Source: Mucilaginibacter arboris
Lineage (GTDB): Bacteria; Bacteroidota; Bacteroidia; Sphingobacteriales; Sphingobacteriaceae
Assembly (NCBI RefSeq): GCF_009754915.1
Contig: NZ_WPIK01000008.1
Coordinates: forward strand, 164,420-228,419
Direction: 5' to 3'
Length of the DNA: 64,000 nt
This document shows, piece by piece, positions 37,024 through 46,797 of this stretch. The notes under the pieces are model-generated. The model ran no database searches. It was not told the DNA's origin and was given only the letters and a program-made list of their open reading frames with translations. The translations under genes and the position numbers were made by a program. Every line of letters starts with the position of its first letter. Positions within the stretch are counted from its first letter, which is position 1.

Positions 37024-37785
37024 GTGCGCATTACTTTTTTAGGAACAGGAACTTCACAGGGTGTGCCCATGATTGCCTGTAATTGTGCTGTTTGTACTTC
37101 GGATGATCCGCGCGATAACCGTTTGCGTTCCTCCATTTTAGTTGAAGAAAACGGGAAAAATGTAGTGATAGATTCCGGTCCTGATTTTCGTTACCAAATG
37201 TTACGGGCAAAAGTAAAGCACCTGGAAGCAGTTGTTTTTTCGCACGAGCATAAAGACCATATTGCTGGTTTGGATGATATCCGTGCCTTTAATTATTTTC
37301 AAAATGCTGCCGTTGATGTTTATGCAGACTTTCGGGTACAGGCAGCTTTGAAACGCGAATTTTCTTATATTTTTAGTGATTACCAATATCCGGGCATACC
37401 ACAAATCAGGCTAAAAACAATCAATCATCAGCCCTTTACTGCGGCTGGTATTCCTTTTATTCCAATTGAAGTAATGCACTACAAGTTGCCGGTTTTGGGT
37501 TTTCGTATTCATGATTTCACTTATATTACTGATGCAAAAACAGTATCCGAAGCAGAAACCGAAAAAATAAAAGGCAGCAAAATATTAGTGGTAAATGCTT
37601 TGCAAAAAGAAAAACATATATCGCATTTTACCTTAGCTGAAGCGATAACTTTTGCAGAAAAAATAGGAGCGGAAACAACCTATTTTACACACATCAGCCA
37701 TCGTTTAGGAAGATACCAGGATGTTTCCGGAGAACTTCCTGAAAATATCCAATTGGCTTATGATGGGCTGCAACTGGAAATTTAA
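37024..37785 (+). CDS. MBL-fold metallo-hydrolase, PhnP-like
   Basis: A 253-residue metallo-beta-lactamase-fold phosphodiesterase-type enzyme. FLGTGTSQGVPMIACNCAVC is the PhnP/LipB-associated N-terminus with paired cysteines, and FSHEHKDHIAGLDDIR is the metal site. The start is a GTG at 37024; no ATG precedes the conserved segment. Relatives cleave cyclic phosphates; the substrate here is unknown. The gene runs into tRNA-Leu on the opposite strand 10 nt later. Confidence 0.88.
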   Translation: MRITFLGTGTSQGVPMIACNCAVCTSDDPRDNRLRSSILVEENGKNVVIDSGPDFRYQMLRAKVKHLEAVVFSHEHKDHIAGLDDIRAFNYFQNAAVDVYADFRVQAALKREFSYIFSDYQYPGIPQIRLKTINHQPFTAAGIPFIPIEVMHYKLPVLGFRIHDFTYITDAKTVSEAETEKIKGSKILVVNALQKEKHISHFTLAEAITFAEKIGAETTYFTHISHRLGRYQDVSGELPENIQLAYDGLQLEI

Positions 37786-37794
37786 AATTTGAAT

Positions 37795-37881
37795 TGGTGC
37801 CCGGAAGCGGATTCGAACCGCTACATCCTTTCGGACGCCACCCCCTCAAAGTGGTGCGTCTACCAATTTCGCCACCCGGGC
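37795..37881 (-). tRNA. tRNA-Leu (anticodon GAG)
   Basis: A class II tRNA on the minus strand: acceptor GCCCGGG with TCCGGGC, anticodon loop TTGAGGG giving GAG, a long variable arm, T-arm GGTTCGAATCC and an encoded CCA (37795-37797). Its first two bases GC are shared with a dispersed repeat copy (GCTTCTTTTATC, 37880-37891), which therefore abuts the 5' end of the tRNA. Confidence 0.95.
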
Positions 37882-38018
37882 TTCTTTTATCCGATAAAAA
37901 ATATCGTTGCCAAAGATAGTATGTTTTAGCATTTGCTGCTGATCTTATTTGAATTTTTTGCCGGTAAAAACAGCATCTTAGGAATTTCGGAATGGCAATA
38001 GTTATTTACTGCTATTAT

Positions 38019-38501
38019 TTACCTAACCGAATCTACTTTTGTCAATTCCTGGTTCAAATAAAACCTTTTTTTCCGCAAAGTATTATGGCGATAGGTGGTT
38101 TTAATCATCCAGCCAACAGGTTTCCCTTTGTAAGCAGTCATAAAATCAATTAACTGATCGCTGGTTGCAACTAATTGATCGGAAAGATTTTTACTGTCTT
38201 TTTTAGATTGATTAATCTCTGCCGTTGTTTTCAATTTCGGGATCCGGGCATCAATCTTTCTCCCCTCCAATTTCAAGGTGTCAATTTTGTGTAGCAGGTT
38301 TTTGTATTGTTTAGTATCAGCAAAAGAACTTCTTAAAACTTCAATTGGACTGAAATTTATATTTGCGTTAGATTTTAAATTGGATTTGCTGCTAAGGTAT
38401 TTGATAATTAATCCTTGTGCTTTTTGCTGATTAGACTGTGCGTGTGCAGAATAAAAAGTGAGGATATTTAAGAAGAATAGTATTGGCAATATTTTTTTCA
38501 T
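38019..38501 (-). CDS. Secreted protein of unknown function
   Basis: A 160-residue exported protein with signal peptide KKILPILFFLNILTFYSAHAQ. The mature part is helical and lysine-rich with SSKSNLKSNANINFSPIEVLRSSFAD and ends with a short strand region (VGWMIKTTYRHN...RFYLNQELTKVDSV). I do not recognise a family. Isolated on its strand between tRNA-Leu and a long non-coding stretch. Confidence 0.65.
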   Translation of the reverse strand: MKKILPILFFLNILTFYSAHAQSNQQKAQGLIIKYLSSKSNLKSNANINFSPIEVLRSSFADTKQYKNLLHKIDTLKLEGRKIDARIPKLKTTAEINQSKKDSKNLSDQLVATSDQLIDFMTAYKGKPVGWMIKTTYRHNTLRKKRFYLNQELTKVDSVR

Positions 38502-38951
38502 AGCAATTTGTTATTAAACTGTATCATAACAAAATAAAACAATTTTGTATTTGAATAATATAGTTTTTTATTTAAAAAATTTAGTTTAAATACTTGATAA
38601 GTATCCTTTTTAACTAAATATACTTTTGAAATAATTACATCTTAAAAACAAGTTGATTTTTTTGGTGATAAAAGAAGCATCAACCTAAAAATCAAAATTT
38701 AATGACCAGCATTTTTACTTGGTAAAAGAAGCATCGGCCCCAAAAAAAGATGGCCAGAAAAAAAAGTTTAAACAACCTCTAAATATACTTTTAAAGTAAT
38801 TACATCTTAAAAACAAGTTGTAATTTTTATTAAGGTTGATTGTTATTTCATTTCTTTTTTACAAGTTGGATTTACCGTATTTTAATTAAAAAAAGTTTAG
38901 GTACAGTAATGGTAGTCCCTATCGGATATAAAGCAATCTATATCTGCAAAA
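38502..38951. repeat. Repeat-rich intergenic region
   Basis: 450 bp without a gene. It holds a 42-bp direct repeat (38614-38655 and 38778-38819, two mismatches) beginning CTAAATATACTTTT, and two direct copies of the dispersed repeat (38669-38680 and 38723-38734). The second continues about 58 bp as a long form found again at 63931. The block between the two copies resembles the one between the inverted copies at 40390-40454. Confidence 0.75.
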
Positions 38952-39215
38952 ATGAAAAAAATATTACTTGCATTTTTACTTCTAACATCCTGTAAAACCC
39001 AACAAAAATACCTGTTTCAACCAGGTGATACAGTTAAAGTACACAATAATAGGTTCTTGATCTTGGATTACAACAAAGGTCGTAAAGGTTTTTTTTATTA
39101 TGCAAAAGATTTAAAACTTGGGTATAATGTAGATTATTTTTCACAGGAACGGGTAAAAAAGAGTAAAATAATTTCCCCAAGCAAACCTTTTAAAGTATAT
39201 ACAAACAATAACTAA
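38952..39215 (+). CDS. Small lipoprotein of unknown function
   Basis: An 87-residue protein with a lipoprotein signal (ILLAFLLLTSC, cysteine at residue 14) and a short mature domain starting KTQQKYLFQPGDTVKVHNNRF, which looks like a small beta-barrel of SH3/KOW type. The rest is KGRKGFFYYAKDLKLGYNVDYFSQERV. No family recognised. Surrounded by AT-rich intergenic DNA. Confidence 0.6.
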   Translation: MKKILLAFLLLTSCKTQQKYLFQPGDTVKVHNNRFLILDYNKGRKGFFYYAKDLKLGYNVDYFSQERVKKSKIISPSKPFKVYTNNN

Positions 39216-39464
39216 AAATCTTTTACAATTTTTCCTGCAAATAATAATGAGGGAATTTTTTAAATAGCGGATAATATATTTTTTTATAAGTTTAGATACA
39301 AAATGTTTATCGATACAAAACGGCTTTCTACCGATTAAGTAATTAGATGTTGCTTGTTCATCTTTAACTTTTAAAGCTATTTTTAAACTCTTTTTTATTT
39401 ACCGATCTTATAAAATTAAAATTTGACTGGTTCTTGTAGTTATATAATCAAAGTGAAGTATTTT

Positions 39465-40337
39465 ATGCAGATCAAAATTTCCAATTTTCTTAAACCTGAA
39501 GTCCAATTCAAACATCAGGGAGATTATTTAGAATTTCCAATTCTTAGAAAATCAAAAGCATTGCATGCAAATGCCTATTATTTTGGCCAGCAAGAATGGG
39601 CCGTAGAATATTTAAAATATTGCCACAGGGGCAAGGCTTTTAAAAGCAGGTGGCAGGCAGCAGTTGGCGACTGGACAGACAAGGTTGTTGTTGATATTGG
39701 CTGTGGCCCGGGTAATATTTATGCAACTTTACAAGGTAAACCAAAGCATTTAATTGGTGTAGATGTTGCGCCACAATCACTAAAATTGGCTGCGAAATTA
39801 GGTTACACAACTATACTTGCAGATGCAAACAACTTGCCTTTTAAATCAGGTATTGCTGATGTTGTTACTTTAAATGCAACACTCCATCATTGTGAAAACA
39901 TGGATTCTGTTTTAAAAGAAGCAGCCAGATTGGTAAAACCGGGCGGTATATTGGTAACAGACCACGACCCGCAATATTCGGCCTGGAATTATAAAGGTAT
40001 TGCTATGGCCTTATGGCAGGCAAGGTTGTTATATTATCGGATAATTGGCCAGGGTTTTCACAAATCAGCCGAACAACAGAAATGGGGACTGGCTTGCGAA
40101 ATCCATCATAAACCAGGGCACGGCGTTAAACGTGAAATGTTTGAAAGCGTTTTAGAACCTTATGGTTTCGATGTTAAAATCTTCCCTCACAATCACAAGC
40201 TTGGAAAATCTGTTTTGGATGGAAAGCAAGGTAAAGCGGATTTAAAATATCGGTTGGGGAATATTTTATCTTTTAGAAATCCATCTTCGTCTGCAAGTGC
40301 CTTATCTTTAATGTGTGTTGCCAAGTTAAGTGCTTAA
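39465..40337 (+). CDS. Class I SAM-dependent methyltransferase
   Basis: A 290-residue methyltransferase. Motif I is VVVDIGCGPGNIYATL, motif II/III LIGVDVAPQSLKLA, and the ADANNLPF...VVTLNATLHHCENM region is the type-11 pattern. The frame opens at a TTG at 39423, but the ATG at 39465 (MQIKISNFLKPE) is the better start. An N-terminal 80-residue extension precedes the fold. The substrate is unknown; no neighbours share its strand closely. Confidence 0.85.
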   Translation: MQIKISNFLKPEVQFKHQGDYLEFPILRKSKALHANAYYFGQQEWAVEYLKYCHRGKAFKSRWQAAVGDWTDKVVVDIGCGPGNIYATLQGKPKHLIGVDVAPQSLKLAAKLGYTTILADANNLPFKSGIADVVTLNATLHHCENMDSVLKEAARLVKPGGILVTDHDPQYSAWNYKGIAMALWQARLLYYRIIGQGFHKSAEQQKWGLACEIHHKPGHGVKREMFESVLEPYGFDVKIFPHNHKLGKSVLDGKQGKADLKYRLGNILSFRNPSSSASALSLMCVAKLSA

Positions 40338-40389
40338 CTAACCGTATTTTATTCAGAAAGTATAGAATTGGATTATTGACAAAAAGATA

Positions 40390-40454
40390 ATGCTTCTTTT
40401 ATCAACCTAAAATTAGATTTAAAGACCAACATTTTTTATTGATAAAAGAAGCAT
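40390..40454. repeat. Composite element bounded by inverted dispersed repeats
   Basis: ATGCTTCTTTTATC (40390-40403) and GATAAAAGAAGCAT (40441-40454) are exact inverses 37 bp apart. The interior (AACCTAAAATTAGATTTAAAG, then ACCAACATTTTTTATT) matches the segment between the two copies at 38669 and 38723. It lies after the methyltransferase, convergent with the next gene. Confidence 0.75.
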
Positions 40455-40501
40455 TATAAGCAAGATTATTCATCAGGGATATGGAAACCGTTTTTGATAT
40501 T

Positions 40502-41740
40502 TTATGATTTAGTTTCTGTTTCATCTTTTCTATTCGAATCAGGGACAATTGGATTTTCGGGCCCTTTAGAACCTAAATACAAAACAGAACTTACGCCGGC
40601 AACTAAAAGCAGGGTGTTGCTAAAGGCCGGCATTGATTTGTTGGTGATGACGTACCAGATAAAATATAGCCCTAAAACTAAATTCCACATTGCGGTTTGC
40701 GTACGCTGAACACTTACATTAATACCGTCTGAAAGAATATCTAACAGAAATGTACGATGCTTTTTTAGAGTTGCCGTGGGTGCGGTTTTGTTATTTTGCT
40801 GCTTTTTGTAATAATCTATAAAGCTGGCAATGCCTGTAGTGCCGCCGCTGATGCCAAGCAATAACAAAATCGAATCGTTTAAAGAATCGGTAAGCCCGGT
40901 AAGAATGATTAAATAGATAAAGCCGCCAATAATCAAAACGGTCCAAAATGCTAATTGCGTTTGCGCCAGGCTGTAAGGGCCTTTGTTGTTCAAATCGGGA
41001 TCGCGGATTAAGCCGGTAGAATGGCAGAGGTAAACGAAAAGCAGGATGAATAAAAAGTAACATATTATAAGTGACCAAAATACTTGTGAATTGTAAAAAA
41101 CCAGCGTTACATCGGTGTTTACTTTGTTATCATCAATGCTTGTAATTGGAAACATGCCACTCCAGCCGATCGAAAGTTTAAAGCTGATCTGACTTTTGTT
41201 CCAATGTGCCAAATGAAATATGCTGTTCCAGGCTTCTCTATTGGTGCTGTCTCTTTTAAAAATAAAAGGTATCCACATTTTATCCGGCCAAAGCTTGGTA
41301 GTATCATTCATTTGCTGCCGGCTCAGACTTAAAAAGTAATCCGAATTCATTCCTTCCAAAGGAAATCCATCTGCAAACAAAATTAATTTAGTTTTATCAG
41401 TTGGCCTTTGCAATAAAAAATCTTTAGGATTGCTAATGAGGACACTTATCTTGTAATCAACATGAATAAGTGCTCTTTTTTTAATTGCGGTTGTATCTGT
41501 CGGCGCAATTTCCTCAACCCTGATATCTAAAATATCTGACTTAAGGGGCTGATATGGTACTTTAATTTCCCGGGTTACTATCGCAGGCTTTGTGTTTTGT
41601 TTTGTTGTAGCCGGCGTTACTGTGTTTGAATCTTTTGAACGGATTGGATCAGCTTGAGTATGAGCAGAAAAAAGTAAAATGATGACTAATTGAATTGCTG
41701 CCTTAAAGGTAGCCTTAAAATGAAGTATTTCCATAAACAA
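40502..41740 (-). CDS. Uncharacterised membrane protein with periplasmic domain
   Basis: A 412-residue protein: signal peptide (ending AHTQA), a beta-rich periplasmic region (about 50-215, VPYQPLKSDILDIRVEEIAP...), then about five TM helices (220-245, 265-285, 290-310, 345-365, 370-390), with a cytoplasmic loop rich in lysine and threonine between the third and fourth. No family recognised. The GGFIYLIILTGLTDSLNDSILLLLGISGGTTG segment gives a membrane pattern seen in uncharacterised Bacteroidota proteins. Stand-alone gene, function unknown. Confidence 0.65.
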   Translation of the reverse strand: MFMEILHFKATFKAAIQLVIILLFSAHTQADPIRSKDSNTVTPATTKQNTKPAIVTREIKVPYQPLKSDILDIRVEEIAPTDTTAIKKRALIHVDYKISVLISNPKDFLLQRPTDKTKLILFADGFPLEGMNSDYFLSLSRQQMNDTTKLWPDKMWIPFIFKRDSTNREAWNSIFHLAHWNKSQISFKLSIGWSGMFPITSIDDNKVNTDVTLVFYNSQVFWSLIICYFLFILLFVYLCHSTGLIRDPDLNNKGPYSLAQTQLAFWTVLIIGGFIYLIILTGLTDSLNDSILLLLGISGGTTGIASFIDYYKKQQNNKTAPTATLKKHRTFLLDILSDGINVSVQRTQTAMWNLVLGLYFIWYVITNKSMPAFSNTLLLVAGVSSVLYLGSKGPENPIVPDSNRKDETETKS

Positions 41741-41897
41741 TAATTGATAAGGTTAAGAGAGGTTTGGCAGTAGGTCCCGACAAATTTGATAAATGTAAAA
41801 TAGCTATTCCTTTCTTTCAATAGCTATAAGTAGTCATTTTCAACATCTATATTTATACATTTATCTACAAACATTATTAATAAGAGCGTTTAAAATA

Positions 41898-42764
41898 ATG
41901 AATAAGAAAAACTTTGCTTTCGTAGCGTTAGTGATAGCAACAACATGCGGTTGTCGGATCTTTACTAAAGTAACTAATAAGTCTGCATCAAAACAATTTG
42001 AAAACGATGGTTACAAGCTGGTTTGGGCAGATGAATTTAACAAAAGCGGGCCAGTAAATGCGGAAGACTGGCAATTTGAGCAAGGTTTTAAGCGGAACGA
42101 GGAATTGCAATGGTATCAGAAAGAAAATGCCTGGTGCGAAAAAGGCTATTTGATAATTGAAGCTCGTAAGGAGACCAAGCATAATCCTGATTTTCAATCG
42201 GGCAGTAAGGATTGGCGCAAGAATAGGGAAAACATCCAATACACGTCTTCCAGCATCAATACTTCTGGTAAGCATTCCTGGAAATACGGGCGTTTTGTCA
42301 TGCGAGGCAAAATCGATATCAGTAATGGTTTGTGGCCGGCCTGGTGGACTTTAGGAGTTGATGGAAGATGGCCTGCAAATGGTGAAATTGATATTATGGA
42401 ATACTACAGGAATAAATTGCTGGCTAACATTGCTTGTCTGGGCAGCGATAATAAAGTGCAATGGTATAGTAAAACAAAAGATATCAACTTGTTAGGAAGT
42501 AAGGATTGGGCATCGAAGTTTCATGTTTGGCGAATGGACTGGAACGAAAAATCTATTGCCCTTTATGTTGACGAACAGTTGTTGAATGAGGTGGAACTGA
42601 GTAAATTGGTAAACAAAGACGGATCCAATATCAATCCTTATAATCAACCACATTATATGTTGCTAAACCTTGCCGTTGGCGGGATAAATGGCGGAAATCC
42701 TGCTGATACTAAATTTCCGAACCGTTATGAAATTGATTATGTGAGGGTTTATCAGAAGAAGTAA
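41898..42764 (+). CDS. Glycoside hydrolase family 16 lipoprotein
   Basis: A 288-residue endo-beta-glucanase/galactanase-type enzyme. The lipoprotein signal ends TTCGC. The GH16 catalytic motif is E163-I-D165-I-M-E168 (NGEIDIMEYY), and LVWADEFN and GLWPAWWTLG are family-typical. Laminarin-type beta-1,3-glucan is the most frequent substrate of such proteins, but agar or carrageenan cannot be excluded by eye. It is 800 bp upstream of a SusC/D locus on the same strand with the EVE gene between, so it may not belong to that locus. Confidence 0.9.
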   Translation: MNKKNFAFVALVIATTCGCRIFTKVTNKSASKQFENDGYKLVWADEFNKSGPVNAEDWQFEQGFKRNEELQWYQKENAWCEKGYLIIEARKETKHNPDFQSGSKDWRKNRENIQYTSSSINTSGKHSWKYGRFVMRGKIDISNGLWPAWWTLGVDGRWPANGEIDIMEYYRNKLLANIACLGSDNKVQWYSKTKDINLLGSKDWASKFHVWRMDWNEKSIALYVDEQLLNEVELSKLVNKDGSNINPYNQPHYMLLNLAVGGINGGNPADTKFPNRYEIDYVRVYQKK

Positions 42765-42967
42765 TCGGAACTTTGATTTTTAGTCGATAAAAACAGTATC
42801 GATATAAAAATTCAAAGCTATGAATATTAGAAGTTTAAGGTTGAATTAAGAGGAGAAAGGGTTAATATTCCGTCCTTCCGGAAGATAAGTGTTTTTAATC
42901 TTTTTGAAAATAGTTTTCAGGAAGAAACAGTTCGCTTTTTGATTTCAATTAGTCAGGCGTTTTAATT

Positions 42968-42975
42968 TACTTTTG
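42968..42975 (+). promoter_or_regulatory. Candidate -7 box for the EVE-domain gene
   Basis: TACTTTTG matches TAnnTTTG, 70 nt upstream of the EVE ATG. The nearest TTTG lies 26 nt further upstream, a longer spacer than usual. The rest of the 280-bp gap shows only a variant repeat GATAAAAACAGTATC near 42785. Confidence 0.35.
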
Positions 42976-43045
42976 CCGCCGTTGTTATGGTCGATAAATC
43001 TTGTAATAAGAAAGCTTCGTTTACAGCATAAAAATTAAGAAAGAA

Positions 43046-43453
43046 ATGAACTATTTTTTAGTTAAATCAGAACCTGCAAAATACAGCTGGCAGAAATTTA
43101 ATGAAGACAAACGTACTTTTTGGGATGGTGTTCGGAATTACCAGGCACGTAATAGCCTGAAAGACATGAAAAAAGGCGACCTCGTTTTATTTTACCATAG
43201 CAACGAAGATAAAGCAGTGGTAGGTATTGCAAAAGTAGTTAAGGAATTTTATCAGGATCCAACCACGGAAGACCCAAACTGGGTGGTTGTTGATCTGGAA
43301 CCGGTTGAAAGCTTTAAAAAACCGGTTACATTAGCCGAAATTAAAGCAGATAAACAATTGGAAAATATCAGTTTGGTAAAACAGGGCAGGTTATCTGTAA
43401 TGCCGCTCAAGGCAGCAGAATTTGACAGGATCATTGCTATGGGAAATGATTAA
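43046..43453 (+). CDS. EVE-domain protein
   Basis: A 135-residue single-domain EVE (PUA-like) protein: MNYFLVKSEPAKYSW...DGVRNYQARNSLKDMKKGDLVLFYHSN is the diagnostic start. EVE domains bind modified bases in DNA or RNA; in bacteria they are seen in modification-dependent restriction and in stand-alone proteins like this one. No nuclease or methylase is adjacent, so a housekeeping RNA-linked role is at least as likely as defence. Confidence 0.92.
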   Translation: MNYFLVKSEPAKYSWQKFNEDKRTFWDGVRNYQARNSLKDMKKGDLVLFYHSNEDKAVVGIAKVVKEFYQDPTTEDPNWVVVDLEPVESFKKPVTLAEIKADKQLENISLVKQGRLSVMPLKAAEFDRIIAMGND

Positions 43454-43574
43454 TAGAAAGTTTCTGCCCCATTCTTCAAAATAATTTAATAATTCAGGAT
43501 ACAACAGGATGCTTATTTAATGGATTAAGCACAAATTTGGTCTTTGTAACCAATTTATTACCTGAAGTATAATC

Positions 43575-46500
43575 ATGAAGAAATTTTTAATAAGCCTTTT
43601 CCGGCTTAATTTATTCTGTACATTATTATTTTTTGTTTCCGGTGCTTTTGCCCAGCAAACAACCATCACTGGTACTGTTTCTGCCAGCGACGGCCCTTTG
43701 CCGGGGGCATCTGTTACAATTAAAGGGACACAAGGCGGAACGGCAACAGACATTAACGGAAAATATACGTTAAAAGCAGCAAAAGGCAATGTCCTGGTTT
43801 TCCAGTCTATTGGTTTTACTACACAGCAAATTACCGTTGGGGCAACGGCTGTTATCAACGTAAAACTGCAATCTGCAAATAGCCAGTTAAACGAAGTAGT
43901 GGTTATTGGCTACGGAACGCAAAAGCGTTCTAATGTTACCGGCGCCTTATCTTCTTTAAAGGCTGATAATCTGGACGAGCGCGCTATTACGCGTGTTGAC
44001 CAGGCTCTGGTAGGCCAGCTGGCAGGAGTTACCGTTAAACAAACTACCGGTGTGCCCGGTAAAGCTTTCAGTGTAACTGTGCGCGGAAGCGGTTCTATTT
44101 CTGCGGGTAACGACCCTTTGTACGTGATAGATGGTTTTCCTTTAACTGCTGTATCCCAGGGGACCAACGGTAGTTTTTCTACCGGAAACCCGCTGGATAA
44201 TATCAACCCAAATGATATTGAAAATATTGAAGTGCTGAAAGATGCGGCAGCAGCAGCAATTTACGGATCCAGGGCATCTAATGGTGTGGTTTTAATTACT
44301 ACCAAACGCGGCAAAACCGGTAAACCAAATATCAGCTACAACACTTATTTTGGTTACAATGAAGCCAGCAAAACCTTAAAAATGCTAAACGGGCAGCAAT
44401 GGATTGACCGCGCTACCGAAATGATCAATGCTGCTTATGTATTGAAATATGGGGCAAATGGTGCTACTGCTAATGATAATGCAGCTACCCGTACAGCCAT
44501 GAACGGAGGGGCATTTAGTACCGCTTATCAATTAGATCCGCGCTGGTCTATGCCCGGGCTTCCTGGCTTGGAGGTTGTTGACTGGCAAAAAGCAATAGAA
44601 CGCAAAGGCCTAATGCAAAACCATCAGCTTTCGGCCAGCGGCGGCTCTGATGCGGTTAGATATTTTATATCAGGAAATTATGCCGATCAGAACGGATTTG
44701 TAAAAGGATTAGGATATAAAGCATATTCTGCAAGGGCAAATGTAGAAGTAAACGCCTCTAAAAATTTAAAATTGGGTGTCAATATAGCGCCTACTTATTC
44801 CATAACAGAAGATCCGGGAGTAGAAGGTAAGGACAATATTTTCCACCAGGCTTTAAGTATGACCCCAATTCAGGAAGATTCTGTAGGTTTGTATGCCAAT
44901 ATCGGTAAAAATGCACAATATATTTGGAGCAATACTACTAACAGCCCTGTTGGAAAATTACAATACAACGTAGGCGAAACGAAAAGGCTCCGTACGTTAT
45001 CTACTATTTATGGCGAGTATGAAATTGTTAAAGGGTTAAATTTCAGAAGTTCCCTTAACTTAGATAATACAGATAATAATACAAGAGGCTATACCCCTTA
45101 CATTACTACAGGTTCAGTATCTTCCCGTACCTTTAATGCTGCAACAAACCCCAATGTTACTTCTGCAACTTCAGGTTCGTACAGCAGTTATAAAAGGCTG
45201 ACTTTTGTAAACGAAAACACGCTGACCTATAATCATACTTTTAATAATGTTCATAGCCTGAACGTATTGTTAGGCCAATCCTACAACTTTGACCGGTTAG
45301 ACCAGGCATCTTTATCATCTGTTGGCGGATATACCAGCAGCGTCATCCAAACTTTAAGTGCAGCAGCAGCTACAACCGGAAGCACAAGCAGCCAGCAAAG
45401 TGTTTTACTCTCTTATTTCAGCCGGGTACAATATGGCTATAAAGACAAGTACCTTCTTTCAGCAAGTTTGCGAACGGATGGTTCTTCCAGGTTTGGCCAA
45501 AACAATAAATACGGCGTATTTCCTTCTGCCTCTTTAGGCTGGCGTGTTGTTGAAGAAAGCTTCATGAAATCGGTACCTGTTATCAGCGATTTAAAACTGA
45601 GGGCAAGTTTTGGTGTAAACGGTAATAATAATATTGGTAATTATGGAAGTATTGCCACTTTAGGTTCTTATGGATATGTATTAGGTTCAACGCAAGCTAT
45701 TGCAATTGGGCAGGCGCCAAATGTTTTGGCCAATCCTGATCTTAAATGGGAAAAATCTCAAACGTACGATGGCGGTATTGATTTTGGTTTATTTAAAAAC
45801 AGGCTTACAGGTTCATTTGATTACTATAACAAGTTAAACACACAATTATTATTGAATGTGCCTGTTCTTGAAACAACCGGATTTCAGAGTTATCTAAGTA
45901 ATGCCGGTTCTGTAAGAAATACCGGCGAGGAACTGGAGCTGACCAGCCGCAATTTGATAAACAAGTTCCAGTGGAGCACCACTTTAAATGTAAGCCACAA
46001 CGCTAATAAAATAGTGGCTTTGTACGGTAACCAAACACAAATTATTATTCCAAATTCTTTTGATGTTTCAGATAATATTCTGCGTGTTGGCCAGCCAATA
46101 AATAGCATTTATGTGGTTAAACAGATTGGTATTTTAACCCAGGCTGATATTAACAATAAAGTAGCCATGTATAATAATGAATCTGTTGGTGATCCAAAAT
46201 ACCAGGACCTGAACGGCGACGGTGTAATTACCGAAGCAGACAAGCAGATAGTTGGCCATCCTAACCCGAATTACACCTGGGGCGTAACCAACACTTTCCG
46301 TTATAAAGGTTTTGACCTGAGCGTATTGGTCCAAGGCCAGAACGGTGGTTCTATTTACTCTTTGTTAGGAAGGGCAATTACCCGAACCGGACAAGGCTTT
46401 ACAGATAATGCACCTTATTTTTATGCAGATCGTTGGGAATCGCCATCTAACCCGGGCGCCGGAAGGGTAAGTAAAGCATATTCTACTTTTGGCTTTATTG

Positions 46501-46778
46501 CCAATACCGATTGGTTATATTCATCTGATTATGTTAGGGTAAGGGATATTACCCTGGGATATAATTTAAAAAACCTGATCAAAACACGCGCGGTACAAGG
46601 TGCCCGTATTTATATCACTGCCGAAAACTTTTTCGGACATGATAAATATTATGGCGGTTTAAATCCGGAAGCAGCCAATACGGCAATAAGTTCAAACAGT
46701 GCTTATCCTGAAGCGGGAGATTACGGAGGCTTACCATTGGCAAAATCATTAATATTCGGGCTAAACTTCACATTCTAA
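43575..46778 (+). CDS. SusC/RagA-family TonB-linked outer-membrane transporter
   Basis: A 1067-residue glycan importer. The signal peptide ends AFAQQ, then a carboxypeptidase-regulatory-like domain (ITGTVSASDGPLPGASVTIKGT), the TonB-box region (LNEVVVIGYGTQKRSNVTGA), the plug and a 22-strand barrel ending GLNFTF. It pairs with SusD 19 nt downstream to bind and import oligosaccharides. No sigma/anti-sigma pair, hybrid two-component system or SusR is next to it, so the regulator is elsewhere. Confidence 0.95.
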   Translation: MKKFLISLFRLNLFCTLLFFVSGAFAQQTTITGTVSASDGPLPGASVTIKGTQGGTATDINGKYTLKAAKGNVLVFQSIGFTTQQITVGATAVINVKLQSANSQLNEVVVIGYGTQKRSNVTGALSSLKADNLDERAITRVDQALVGQLAGVTVKQTTGVPGKAFSVTVRGSGSISAGNDPLYVIDGFPLTAVSQGTNGSFSTGNPLDNINPNDIENIEVLKDAAAAAIYGSRASNGVVLITTKRGKTGKPNISYNTYFGYNEASKTLKMLNGQQWIDRATEMINAAYVLKYGANGATANDNAATRTAMNGGAFSTAYQLDPRWSMPGLPGLEVVDWQKAIERKGLMQNHQLSASGGSDAVRYFISGNYADQNGFVKGLGYKAYSARANVEVNASKNLKLGVNIAPTYSITEDPGVEGKDNIFHQALSMTPIQEDSVGLYANIGKNAQYIWSNTTNSPVGKLQYNVGETKRLRTLSTIYGEYEIVKGLNFRSSLNLDNTDNNTRGYTPYITTGSVSSRTFNAATNPNVTSATSGSYSSYKRLTFVNENTLTYNHTFNNVHSLNVLLGQSYNFDRLDQASLSSVGGYTSSVIQTLSAAAATTGSTSSQQSVLLSYFSRVQYGYKDKYLLSASLRTDGSSRFGQNNKYGVFPSASLGWRVVEESFMKSVPVISDLKLRASFGVNGNNNIGNYGSIATLGSYGYVLGSTQAIAIGQAPNVLANPDLKWEKSQTYDGGIDFGLFKNRLTGSFDYYNKLNTQLLLNVPVLETTGFQSYLSNAGSVRNTGEELELTSRNLINKFQWSTTLNVSHNANKIVALYGNQTQIIIPNSFDVSDNILRVGQPINSIYVVKQIGILTQADINNKVAMYNNESVGDPKYQDLNGDGVITEADKQIVGHPNPNYTWGVTNTFRYKGFDLSVLVQGQNGGSIYSLLGRAITRTGQGFTDNAPYFYADRWESPSNPGAGRVSKAYSTFGFIANTDWLYSSDYVRVRDITLGYNLKNLIKTRAVQGARIYITAENFFGHDKYYGGLNPEAANTAISSNSAYPEAGDYGGLPLAKSLIFGLNFTF

Positions 46779-46797
46779 CCTCTGATACAACAAAACA

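Noticed and set aside
38501..38951. CRISPR array
   Set aside because: Repeats here are few, unevenly spaced and of different types; no spacer regularity and no cas genes.
43046..43453. EVE protein as part of a defence island
   Set aside because: No nuclease, methylase or other defence gene is adjacent.
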